Assembly: GCA_009772935.1 (NCBI GenBank)
Contig: WOUR01000015.1
Span: 1 to 36,969, forward strand
Direction: 5' to 3'
Source: Rhodospirillaceae bacterium
GTDB lineage: Bacteria; Pseudomonadota; Alphaproteobacteria; Reyranellales; Reyranellaceae
DNA length: 36,969 nucleotides
Below, in pieces: positions 25,740 to 32,521 of the stretch. Within the stretch, counting starts at the first letter, position 1. Every line of letters begins with the position of its first letter. The notes below the pieces were generated by a model. It did no database searches and was not told the DNA's origin. It saw nothing but the letters and a program-made list of their open reading frames with translations. The position numbers and the translations under genes are program-made.

Positions 25740-25779
25740 GTTGACTAGGAAACCAAATCCCATTAGTTTCCTTGTCAAC
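25740..25779. promoter_or_regulatory. Large inverted repeat overlapping the marR promoter (probable operator)
   Basis: GTTGACTAGGAAAC (25740-25753) and GTTTCCTTGTCAAC (25766-25779) form a 14-base inverted repeat with one mismatched pair and a 12-base spacer. A -35-like TTGACT (25741-25746) lies in the left arm, and TAGTTT (25764-25769), 17 bases further, is a weak -10. A dimeric MarR protein bound here would block the promoter, so autorepression is likely. This block is also clearly more AT-rich than its surroundings. Confidence 0.65.
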
Positions 25780-25791
25780 AAAGAGCATCTC

Positions 25792-26244
25792 ATGACCTCA
25801 GCCTCGGAACTGACCGATCACACCGGGTACTGGATGCGGATGGTGTCGAACGCCGTGTCGCAGGAGTTCGCGCGCAAGGTATCGGGTGAAGACGTCACCG
25901 TCGCGGAGTGGTCGTTCATGCGGGCGCTCTACGATTTGGAGCCGACATCTCCGTCCGTCCTGGCCGAGAGGATGGGAATGACCAAAGGCGCAATCAGCAA
26001 ACTAGCCGAGCGGTTGACCCGCAAGAAGCTGGTTGTTCGGGAAGGAAGCCGGGACGACAGGCGTGGCCAAAGCCTCTCCCTGACGACGAAGGGCCGGGCC
26101 AAAGTCCCGGTGCTGGCGTCGCTTGCCGACCAGAATGACGCTGAGTTCTTCGGCGTGTTGACGAAGGAAGAGCACAAAGCTCTCGACCGCACCCTGAGGG
26201 CCCTCGCCGAACGGCGCGAACTGAAAGCAACCCCGGTGGACTGA
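25792..26244 (+). CDS. MarR family transcriptional regulator
   Basis: Winged-helix regulator of 150 residues. The DNA-binding region covers about residues 47-107: SPSVLAERMGMTKGAISKLA with the recognition helix, LTRKKLVVREGSRDDRRGQSLSL forming the wing with the conserved D-x-R motif, then TTKGRA. Flanking helices form the dimer interface. ATG 25792 is chosen because an upstream in-frame TTG at 25741 lies in the promoter/operator dyad. It is followed 42 bases later by a DUF1398 gene on the same strand, the likely regulated partner. The ligand is unknown. Confidence 0.92.
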   Translation: MTSASELTDHTGYWMRMVSNAVSQEFARKVSGEDVTVAEWSFMRALYDLEPTSPSVLAERMGMTKGAISKLAERLTRKKLVVREGSRDDRRGQSLSLTTKGRAKVPVLASLADQNDAEFFGVLTKEEHKALDRTLRALAERRELKATPVD

Positions 26245-26286
26245 ACCGGCGGGCCGGACTCACTCTGGAAATGAAAGGAAGCCGCC

Positions 26287-26688
26287 ATGGATGCGGAACG
26301 GATCTCTGTTGCCAAAGCCTGCCTGCAGGCTACTCACGATGGAAGCCTGAGCTTTCCGGAAATTGTCGGCCGGCTGATTGCCGCCGGCTTCGAGGGCTAC
26401 ACGGTCGACTATCGTCGCAACTGCCAGACCTGCTATATGCCGGACGGCGACTGCGTGACGATGGATATGCAGCCCTGCCCAGGCAGCGTCGCCGCTGCCT
26501 TCGATGCCACCGAGGTCGAGCGCCTGGTGCGATGGGCGCAGGCCAACCCACCCGACTACAGCTACCTCGCCTTCCGTGAGAAGGCGAAAGCCGCCGGTTG
26601 CGCGGGGTACCTCGTGTCCTTCCCGGGCCGCCGCGTCGTCTATTTCGGCCGTACGGCCGAGACCCATGTCGAGCATTTTCCCAAGTGA
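26287..26688 (+). CDS. DUF1398 family protein with an unusual cysteine cluster
   Basis: A 133-residue cytoplasmic protein of the DUF1398 family (E. coli YbcV-like), recognised from SFPEIVGRLIAAGFEGYTVDYRR, the central MPDGD segment, F-D-A-T-E-V, a YSYLAFREKAKAAGCAGYLV block and the ending GRTAETHVEHFP. Function is not known. Residues C46, C49, C56 and C64 give a C-x2-C-x6-C-x7-C pattern where family members I recall carry Thr/Tyr/Ser, plus C12 and C105. This could bind a metal or act as a redox switch. AAAGGA at 26275-26280 serves as ribosome binding site. The MarR gene is directly upstream, so it is probably under the same operator. Confidence 0.82.
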   Translation: MDAERISVAKACLQATHDGSLSFPEIVGRLIAAGFEGYTVDYRRNCQTCYMPDGDCVTMDMQPCPGSVAAAFDATEVERLVRWAQANPPDYSYLAFREKAKAAGCAGYLVSFPGRRVVYFGRTAETHVEHFPK

Positions 26689-26719
26689 TGGATTGCTGGC
26701 GATTGCTTGTGGCTTGTCG

Positions 26720-26751
26720 AACCGGTGCGCCGCGTAGCCTGGCACCCGGTT
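26720..26751. repeat. Imperfect inverted repeat downstream of the DUF1398 gene
   Basis: AACCGGTGC (26720-26728) can pair with GCACCCGGTT (26742-26751) if one C is bulged. It lies 32 bases after the DUF1398 stop and might end that transcript, but there is no T-run after it, so a terminator call is weak. Confidence 0.3.
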
Positions 26752-26850
26752 GAACTGCGTCGGAGGGACCGTTCTGGAAACAGGGCGAAGTCGGGGCGGT
26801 TCCCGGCGTAATCGAGGTCTGCATCCTCAACTTTCACGTCGCCCTCCCGT

Positions 26851-26876
26851 TATCACCGTCCAACACGGAGGTGATA
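26851..26876 (+). promoter_or_regulatory. Hairpin sequestering a perfect Shine-Dalgarno sequence
   Basis: TATCACC (26851-26857) pairs with GGTGATA (26870-26876), and TCC (26859-26861) with GGA (26867-26869), leaving one bulged G and a 5-base loop AACAC. The right arm is the extended ribosome binding site GGAGGTGAT (26867-26875), 7 bases before ATG 26883. Folding would hide the site, so translation of the small protein may depend on temperature, a factor or RNA binding. Confidence 0.55.
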
Positions 26877-26882
26877 CCAAAC

Positions 26883-27095
26883 ATGCCGAGAGACATTCGA
26901 ACCACGCCCAAAGGTCTGATCGCGCCCCTTACCCAGGCCGCCCTTGCTTCCCTGAGTGCGCTGGCCGACGGCACGGCCCCGCCGATGCCTGAAGAGCATC
27001 GCGCACGCCTCCTCCACCTGGCCTTGATCGAGACGCGCCCCGAAGGCGATGCCATCACCTCGCTGGGCCGCGAACGGCTGATCTGCGATCGCTAG
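26883..27095 (+). CDS. Small hypothetical protein with winged-helix-like C-terminus (70 aa)
   Basis: Start ATG 26883 is set by GGAGGTGAT at 26867-26875, a near-perfect anti-16S match. The 70-residue product has a helix around LTQAALASLSALAD (18-31) and then EEHRARLLHLALIETRPEGDAITSLGRERL, whose pattern (R-L-L-x-L-x-L-I-E, then G-x-x-I-T-x-L-G-R-x-x-L) resembles the last helix and wing of MarR/PadR-type domains. No signal peptide. The stop TAG at 27093-27095 shares CTAG with the convergent phosphatase stop. I do not recognise a named family. Confidence 0.65.
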   Translation: MPRDIRTTPKGLIAPLTQAALASLSALADGTAPPMPEEHRARLLHLALIETRPEGDAITSLGRERLICDR

Positions 27096-28420
27096 TAGTT
27101 GCCGCCCGTCGCCGTGACGCAACCCGGATCGACCGCCGCCTTGACGATCTTGAGAAAAGTCTCGAGAGGGCAGGCGTTGTTCACGAGGTCCGCCGAACAG
27201 GCCGGCAACGCCACCTGCACCATGCCCGGCGGATCGCGATAGGTGAGCGGCGCGCGACGGCGCATTTCATCCAGCGTCTGCGCATAGTAGGCAATGCGCA
27301 CGTACCGCTTTTCGCTCCTTACCTCACGAAACTGCTCGAAGGCGAGCGCGCCGCCCGGCGTGGCCTCACCCGGGAGGAAGCCCGGAATCTGCCAGGTCAG
27401 GTCGAGCAGGGCGGCGACGTTGTGGATGTTGCTCTCGTGGCCCACCAGGAAGCCCAGGCGCACCGGCTGGCCCGTGGCCGCATGGCCGGGGAAGCTATGG
27501 CCGTTCACCAGGATGGCGCCGATCAGCGTCAGGAGGTTCGACCCGCGCTGCTGGGCGATCGGCTTGGTCTTCTGGGTGAGATCCTGATCGAGCTTATGGA
27601 GCGTGAGGAGTTCGCGCAGCGTCGCATCGTGGGCGAGCCGCCCCCATGCGACCTGGTCCTTGGGCATGCCCTCGGCCGCCTGCATGAGGAAGTTCTCGGC
27701 GGCGGTCGACGCATAGCCAAGGGGCCCGCGCAGCCGGACGCCATCCTCGGTGCCGCTCACGATGCTGTTCGGCATGCCCGCCTCGCCACAGCTGCCGCCG
27801 CCGGCCCCCTTGGCCGCGTCGGCGGGACAGAGAACGGACTGCATCATGGAGAGCGCGGCGGCGTTGTCGCGCTGCACCGACGCGAAGCTGCCGCCGACAC
27901 GCGCCAGGATGGCGGTGCGGTTGGCCGCGAGATCCATCGGGCAGGACGCGGACGGCTGCGGATTGAAGAGCGGATCCGGCAGCGTGAAGTTGGCCTGGTT
28001 GCGCAGGGGCAGGTTGGCACAGCGCGGATACATGCCGGCCAGGAGCGCCGCGCCCGACGTGCGCGTCCGCTGGGAGAGATCGGTCCACGCCGCGACCGTG
28101 CCGGCGGTCGGGCAATCGTCCGCCTGGACCAGCCCACGCCCGCCATAGAGCACGCGGTAGTAGCCGCCGATCAGGCGCATCAGCTCCTCGCCACGGGGCG
28201 AGAGGAAGCCGGGTTCGACCGGCCAGGTGGGCCAGGGCGTTGCACTGTATTTGTCGAGCTGCTCGTTGGGCTCGGTCGGCGAGCGCACGCCGTGCCGGTT
28301 CACCAGGACGGCCCGTTCGATCTGCCAGCCCGGCGGCGTCGGCAGGATTTCGGCGCTGGCCGGCATCAAGGCCGCCAGAATCGAGGCAACGAGGACGACG
28401 GTAAAGACGCGAATGCTCAT
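27092..28420 (-). CDS. Periplasmic histidine acid phosphatase (branch 2, Agp/AppA-like)
   Basis: Secreted phosphomonoesterase of 442 residues, with a signal peptide ending ASA before Glu24. The catalytic motif is R42-H43-G-V-R46 in VLVNRHGVRSPTE, with H43 as the nucleophile. Further family features are SPRGEEL near 75, SQRTRTSGAALLAG (second Arg pair) and the substrate-site motif near the C-terminus, GHESNIHNVA at about 327-336. The proton-donor position is Glu329 (HE) where Agp/AppA have Asp (HD). Cys pairs throughout suggest disulfides. Likely function is phosphate release from sugar phosphates or phytate. It diverges from the small gene at 28494. Confidence 0.9.
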   Translation of the reverse strand: MSIRVFTVVLVASILAALMPASAEILPTPPGWQIERAVLVNRHGVRSPTEPNEQLDKYSATPWPTWPVEPGFLSPRGEELMRLIGGYYRVLYGGRGLVQADDCPTAGTVAAWTDLSQRTRTSGAALLAGMYPRCANLPLRNQANFTLPDPLFNPQPSASCPMDLAANRTAILARVGGSFASVQRDNAAALSMMQSVLCPADAAKGAGGGSCGEAGMPNSIVSGTEDGVRLRGPLGYASTAAENFLMQAAEGMPKDQVAWGRLAHDATLRELLTLHKLDQDLTQKTKPIAQQRGSNLLTLIGAILVNGHSFPGHAATGQPVRLGFLVGHESNIHNVAALLDLTWQIPGFLPGEATPGGALAFEQFREVRSEKRYVRIAYYAQTLDEMRRRAPLTYRDPPGMVQVALPACSADLVNNACPLETFLKIVKAAVDPGCVTATGGNY

Positions 28421-28481
28421 GATACTCCCCCGGAGATCGCACTATGCCGTCTCAGGGTCCTGCGCGTCATCCATTCCGTGT

Positions 28482-28487
28482 TAGAAT
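28482..28487 (+). promoter_or_regulatory. TAGAAT -10-like element 6 bases before an ATG
   Basis: TAGAAT lies exactly 6 bases before ATG 28494, and the intervening TCCCTC cannot act as a Shine-Dalgarno. Transcription would begin at or near the A of the ATG, giving a leaderless mRNA. No strong -35 hexamer is seen. Confidence 0.4.
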
Positions 28488-28493
28488 TCCCTC

Positions 28494-28874
28494 ATGCCTG
28501 TCCAGTGGACGATCTCGCATACCGACCGCCTGGTCGTCGCCGTTGCCCGAGACAAGGTGACGGTGAGCGACATCGAGCGCTATTTCGCCGACGTGACCGC
28601 CGAGGGCGCCATGGGCTATCGCAAGATCTTCGAGATCACCCACACGCCGGGGGCACTGAGCGACGAAAACCTGCGCGCGCTCGGCGCCCGGGTGGTGCTC
28701 TACGCGCAGCATGGCCAGATCGGACCGCTGGCGATCGTCGCCGCGTCCGACAGGAGCTTCGGACAGGCCAAGACCTTCGCCGCCGCCGCAGCGGCCCGGC
28801 GTCCCCTTGCCATCTTCCGGGAGCTTCACCTCGCGCGGCAGTGGCTGGATGCCCAGCCGCAGCGCGATGACTGA
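28494..28874 (+). CDS. Small STAS/SpoIIAA-like hypothetical protein
   Basis: A 126-residue cytoplasmic protein with alternating strands and helices in the STAS/SpoIIAA-like pattern: MPVQWTISHTDRLVVAVARDKVTVSDIERYF at the N-terminus, then a YRKIFEITHTPGALSDENLRALG turn-helix, and a closing FRELHLARQWL helix. This resembles anti-anti-sigma-like domains found alone in many proteobacteria, but no catalytic or phosphorylation residue is obvious, so the function is unknown. It appears leaderless. It ends 37 bases before the ABC exporter gene and may be in the same transcript. Confidence 0.7.
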   Translation: MPVQWTISHTDRLVVAVARDKVTVSDIERYFADVTAEGAMGYRKIFEITHTPGALSDENLRALGARVVLYAQHGQIGPLAIVAASDRSFGQAKTFAAAAAARRPLAIFRELHLARQWLDAQPQRDD

Positions 28875-28911
28875 GCCGGAACCCGCCTCCCCTCGCGGGG
28901 GTTGAGCCGGG

Positions 28912-30768
28912 ATGCCCTCACCTTCGACGGTCAACGCCAGTTCGTTCCGCGAGCGCGTCGGCGCGCTCCGGAATCTGCGCCCGTTCCTCGCCATGGTCTG
29001 GGCCACCAGCCCGACGCTGACCGCCGCGACCATCGCGCTGCGCCTGATGCGCGCGTTGCTGCCGGTGGCGACGCTCTACATCGGCAAGCTGATCATCGAC
29101 GACGTCGTGATGCTGGTTCAGCTGCCCGACAAGCCCGTGACGCTGCAGCAATGGCTGGACAGCGGCCATCTCAACCGGCTCGGGCTGCTGCTGGCGGCCG
29201 AGTTCGCGGTGGCGGTGGCGGCCGACGTGCTGGGGCGCATCGTCTCCCTGGTCGACGGGCTGCTGGCCGAGCGGGTCAGCACCAGCTCGAGCGTGCGGCT
29301 GATGGAACATGCCGCAACGCTCGATCTCGAGGATTTCGAGGACGCCGAGTTCCAGGACCAGCTCGAACGGGCGCGCCGCCAGACCAGCGGCCGCATGACC
29401 CTGATGAGCCAGCTCTTCTCCCAGGCGCAGGACCTGGTGACGGTGGCGAGCCTCGCCGCCGGCCTCGTCGTTTTCGCGCCCTGGCTGATCGTGCTGCTGC
29501 TGGTGGCGCTGGTCCCCGCCTTCCTCGGCGAGGCGCACTTCAACGCCAAGAGCTATTCGCTCGATTTCGGCCGCACGCCCGAGCGGCGGGAGCTCGACTA
29601 TGTCCGGCAGACCGCCGCCAGCGCCGAGACCGCCAAGGAAGTGAAGATCTTCGGACTCAACGGGTTCCTGATTGATCGGTATCGCCGGCTCGCGACCTCG
29701 TTCTACGAGGCCAACCGCCGCCTGGCGCTGCGCCGCGCCGGCTGGGGCGGGCTGTTCACCACCATCGGCACGATCGGCTACTACTTCGCCTACGCCTACA
29801 TCGCGTGGCGTACGCTCACCGGCGAATTCTCGGTCGGTGACCTCACCTTCCTCGCCGGCTCGTTCCGCCGCCTGCGTACCCTGCTCGAATCGCTGCTGAG
29901 CGGCTTCTCCTCGGTGGCCGGCCAGGCGCTCTATCTCGACGACCTCTTCTCCTTCTTCGAGATCCGGCCCGAGATCCATTCGCCGGCCAACCCACTGGCC
30001 TTCCCCAAGCCGATCCGCGAAGGTTTCGTGTTCGAGGATGTCGGCTTCATCTATCCCGGCGCCGAGCGCTGGGCGGTGCGCCATCTCTCCTTTACCCTCA
30101 GGGCCGGCGAGGTCGTGGCGCTGGTCGGCGAGAACGGCGCCGGCAAGACCACGCTGGTCAAGCTCCTGACGCGGCTCTACGACCCCGACGAGGGCCGCAT
30201 CCTGCTCGACGGCCGCGACCTGCGCGACTACGGGCTCGACGAGCTGCGCGGCAGCATGGGCGTCATCTTCCAGGACTTCGTGCGCTACAACCTACCGGCC
30301 GGCGACAATATCGCGGTGGGACGGGTCGAGGCGCGGGCCGACCGCGAGCGCATCGCGCGCGCCGCCAACCGCAGCCAGGCCGACGAGGTGATCGGCCGAC
30401 TGCCCCACGGCTACGACCAGATGATCGGCAAGCGCTTCAAGAACGGCGTCGAACTGTCCGGCGGCGAATGGCAGAAGATCGCCATCGCCCGCGCCTACAT
30501 GCGCGAGGCCGAGGTGCTGATCCTCGACGAACCGACCGCCGCCCTCGATGCCCGCGCCGAGTTCGAGGTGTTCCAGCGCTTCAAGGAGCTGAGCAAGGGC
30601 AAGACCGCGGTGCTGATCTCGCACCGCTTCTCCAGCGTCCGCATGGCCGACCGCATCCTGGTGCTGGCCGAAGGCAAGGTCGAGGCCCAGGGCACACACG
30701 AGGAACTGCTGGCCCAGCAAGGCCGCTATGCCGAGCTCTTCGAGCTGCAGGCGGCGGGGTATCGCTAG
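28912..30768 (+). CDS. ABC transporter fused permease-ATPase (exporter half-transporter)
   Basis: A 618-residue half-transporter: a membrane domain with about six segments (residues 30-330, including LRLMRALLPVATLYIGKLIID) followed by the nucleotide-binding domain. Walker A GENGAGKTT is at about 406-414, the signature ELSGGEWQKIAIARA at about 513-527, Walker B VLILDEPTAALD at 535-546, and the switch His at about 571 in LISHRFSS. The LSGGEWQK form is seen in lantibiotic-type and related exporters, but no precursor peptide, peptidase domain or modification gene is nearby. It works as a homodimer by family. A GGGGGTT precedes the GATG start; substrate unknown. An exonuclease III gene follows after 4 bases. 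Confidence 0.92.
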   Translation: MPSPSTVNASSFRERVGALRNLRPFLAMVWATSPTLTAATIALRLMRALLPVATLYIGKLIIDDVVMLVQLPDKPVTLQQWLDSGHLNRLGLLLAAEFAVAVAADVLGRIVSLVDGLLAERVSTSSSVRLMEHAATLDLEDFEDAEFQDQLERARRQTSGRMTLMSQLFSQAQDLVTVASLAAGLVVFAPWLIVLLLVALVPAFLGEAHFNAKSYSLDFGRTPERRELDYVRQTAASAETAKEVKIFGLNGFLIDRYRRLATSFYEANRRLALRRAGWGGLFTTIGTIGYYFAYAYIAWRTLTGEFSVGDLTFLAGSFRRLRTLLESLLSGFSSVAGQALYLDDLFSFFEIRPEIHSPANPLAFPKPIREGFVFEDVGFIYPGAERWAVRHLSFTLRAGEVVALVGENGAGKTTLVKLLTRLYDPDEGRILLDGRDLRDYGLDELRGSMGVIFQDFVRYNLPAGDNIAVGRVEARADRERIARAANRSQADEVIGRLPHGYDQMIGKRFKNGVELSGGEWQKIAIARAYMREAEVLILDEPTAALDARAEFEVFQRFKELSKGKTAVLISHRFSSVRMADRILVLAEGKVEAQGTHEELLAQQGRYAELFELQAAGYR

Positions 30769-30772
30769 CGCC

Positions 30773-31540
30773 ATGAAGATCGCCACCTTCAACGTGAACA
30801 ACGTGAACCGGCGCCTCCCCAACCTGCTCGCGTGGCTGAAGCGCGCCAAGCCCGACATCGTCTGCCTGCAGGAGCTGAAGGCGGCCGACGAGGCCTTTCC
30901 CGCGGCCGAGCTGCGGCGCGCCGGCTATCACGCCGTCTGGCAGGGGCAGAAGACCTGGAACGGCGTCGCCATCCTGGGACGCAACGCCGAGCCGGTGCTG
31001 ACGCGAAAGGGCCTGCCGGGCGATCGCAACGACGCGCAGAGCCGCTACATCGAGGCGGCGGTGAACGGATTGATCGTCGGTTGCCTCTATGCTCCGAACG
31101 GCAATCCGCAGCCCGGCCCGAAGTTCGACTACAAGCTCGACTGGCTGCGACGTCTGCAACGGCACGCCAAGTCGCTCCTGAAGAGCGGCGCGCCGGTCGT
31201 GCTGGCGGGCGACTACAACGTCGTGCCGACCGACTTCGACATCTATTCGCTGCGTTCGTGGAGGAACGACGCTCTCGTCCAGCCGGCCCCGCGGGCGGCC
31301 TTCGGGAAGCTGCTGGCGCAGGGCTGGACCGACAGCCTGCGCACGCTCCGTCCCGACGAGCCGATGTACACGTTCTGGGACTACAAGCGGCACCGCTGGG
31401 AGCGCAATGCCGGCCTGCGCCTCGATCATCTGCTGCTCAGTCCCGACCTCGCCGTGCGCCTGAAGCGTGGCGGCGTCGACCGGGACGAACGCGGGCGCGA
31501 GAGCCCCAGCGACCACGCACCGGCGTGGATCGAGGTCTGA
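30773..31540 (+). CDS. xth: Exodeoxyribonuclease III (AP endonuclease family)
   Basis: DNA repair enzyme that cuts at abasic sites and degrades 3' ends of duplex DNA. The 255-residue length fits XthA. Active-site elements: MKIATFNVNNVN with N7, the metal Glu E34 in CLQELK, G-D-Y-N-V (D147, N149), and the closing D247-H248 in SPSDHAP. The ATG at 30773 is 4 bases after the ABC exporter stop; an in-frame start at 30728 would overlap that gene. Assigned with good confidence to the family; the gene symbol is the general family name because paralogues (XthA1/XthA2) exist in this group. Confidence 0.92.
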   Translation: MKIATFNVNNVNRRLPNLLAWLKRAKPDIVCLQELKAADEAFPAAELRRAGYHAVWQGQKTWNGVAILGRNAEPVLTRKGLPGDRNDAQSRYIEAAVNGLIVGCLYAPNGNPQPGPKFDYKLDWLRRLQRHAKSLLKSGAPVVLAGDYNVVPTDFDIYSLRSWRNDALVQPAPRAAFGKLLAQGWTDSLRTLRPDEPMYTFWDYKRHRWERNAGLRLDHLLLSPDLAVRLKRGGVDRDERGRESPSDHAPAWIEV

Positions 31541-31551
31541 GCTTCGCTCAG
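31537..31551. terminator. Short hairpin between convergent genes (weak terminator)
   Basis: CTGAGC (31537-31542) pairs with GCTCAG (31546-31551) around a TTC triloop. It overlaps the stop codon of the exonuclease III gene and sits before the convergent gene ending at 31554. There is no U-tract on either strand, so termination would be inefficient or factor-aided. Confidence 0.35.
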
Positions 31552-31553
31552 CC

Positions 31554-31895
31554 TTACATCGCCGGCGGGAGTTCCTTCAGGGCCTGCGTGGCGATCGGCA
31601 TCATCTTCTCGCAGAAGTCCTTCTTGTTCTTCTCCGCTTCCTTTTCCATCGTGTCGTAGGTCTTGTCGAGCTTGCGATCCGCGATGTTGAGCTGCTTTTC
31701 GGCCCATTCGATCCAGAATTCGAGGCGCGTTTCCTGGTCCTTGGTCATGTCGAGGTCGCAGGTGTCGACGGCGATGGAAACCGCATAGAGGCCGATCACC
31801 ATCTTCTCCGCGTCTTCCTTCTTGAGTGTCTGGGCGGAAGCCGCCGCGAGTGGCAGGACCAGCAACGCAAGCGAACAGGCCAACGCACGAACCAT
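31554..31895 (-). CDS. Small secreted helical protein
   Basis: A 113-residue protein with a signal peptide ending ASA before Gln22. The mature part is highly charged and helical: LKKEDAEKMVIGLYAVSIAV, then a coiled-coil-like EKQLNIADRKLDKTYDTMEKEAEKNKKDF. Two cysteines, C46 and C95, are placed so that a disulfide could join the two helices. I recognise no family. GGGGAG lies 6 bases before ATG 31895, inside the arm of a small hairpin. It follows the osmC gene on the same strand. Confidence 0.7.
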   Translation of the reverse strand: MVRALACSLALLVLPLAAASAQTLKKEDAEKMVIGLYAVSIAVDTCDLDMTKDQETRLEFWIEWAEKQLNIADRKLDKTYDTMEKEAEKNKKDFCEKMMPIATQALKELPPAM

Positions 31896-31903
31896 CGAAA
31901 TCT

Positions 31904-31935
31904 CCCCGGCTTCCGGGGCGCCGCAAAAGGCGGCG
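31904..31935 (-). promoter_or_regulatory. Two tandem hairpins before the small secreted protein gene
   Basis: CGCCGC/GCGGCG (31919-31924 with 31930-31935) and CCCCGG/CCGGGG (31904-31909 with 31913-31918) lie back to back. On the minus strand the second hairpin ends in the GGGG that forms the Shine-Dalgarno GGGGAG of the downstream gene, so folding could lower its translation. They may also attenuate read-through from osmC. Confidence 0.4.
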
Positions 31936-31958
31936 TACCCGAACTTCAGGCCGGGAGA

Positions 31959-32381
31959 CTACTTCAGAGACTTGTGGAGCGTAATCTCGGCGTTGAACAA
32001 CTTGGAGACCGGACAACCTTTCTCGGCCGCCTCGGCCAGCCTGTCGAACGTCGCCTGGTCGAGGTTCGGTACCTCGGCCACCAGGGTGAGCGCCGACTTG
32101 CTGATCTTGAAGCCCGCGCCGTCCTGGTCGAGCGAGACCGCCGCCTCGGTCTCCAGCAGGGTCGGCGCGAAACCGGCGGTCTGCAGCTGGAACGCCAGCG
32201 CCATGGTGAAGCAGCCGGCATGGGCGGCGGCGATCAATTCTTCGGGATTGGTGCCCTTCTCGTCCTGGAAACGCGTCTTGAACGAATAGGGCGTCCTCGA
32301 CAGAACGCCGGAATCGCTGGTGAGGTCGCCGGTACCGTCCTTGCCGGTGCCGCGCCATTCGGCCTTTGCCTTGCGGATCAT
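31959..32381 (-). CDS. OsmC family peroxiredoxin
   Basis: Detoxifies organic hydroperoxides with a thiol mechanism. The 140-residue protein starts like OsmC (MIRKAKAEWRGTGKDG) and has the peroxidatic Cys C57 in NPEELIAAAHAGCFTMAL and the resolving Cys C123 in GCPVSKLF, both in family positions. GAGGAGA lies upstream of ATG 32381. OsmC is a member of the general stress regulon in several alphaproteobacteria. It is transcribed away from the plus-strand gene at 32522. Confidence 0.93.
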   Translation of the reverse strand: MIRKAKAEWRGTGKDGTGDLTSDSGVLSRTPYSFKTRFQDEKGTNPEELIAAAHAGCFTMALAFQLQTAGFAPTLLETEAAVSLDQDGAGFKISKSALTLVAEVPNLDQATFDRLAEAAEKGCPVSKLFNAEITLHKSLK

Positions 32382-32489
32382 CTGCCGTCTCCTCGGGGTG
32401 GTGGATGTCGCACCATGCCCCGGCCCTGTGACAGAAGCGATTCATCCCTTGGTATGGGGTGAGACGAAGCCGGTCGGGCCCCTCTGTGC

Positions 32490-32514
32490 TATTCTTCACC
32501 CTCGGGCGAGGAGA
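32490..32514 (+). promoter_or_regulatory. Probable -10 and ribosome binding site for the secreted protein gene
   Basis: TATTCT at 32490-32495 fits a -10 element and GAGGAG at 32509-32514 lies 7 bases before ATG 32522. No convincing -35 is present in the divergent gap of 140 bases, which otherwise shows nothing I can name. Confidence 0.35.
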
Positions 32515-32521
32515 TGGATTC

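Noticed and set aside
26740..26753. TGGCAC followed by TTGA as a sigma-54 site
   Set aside because: Spacing is one base too short and the second element lacks TTGC.
28912..30768. Bacteriocin or lantibiotic export system suggested by the LSGGEWQK signature
   Set aside because: No precursor peptide, peptidase domain or modification enzyme lies nearby; the motif alone is not enough.
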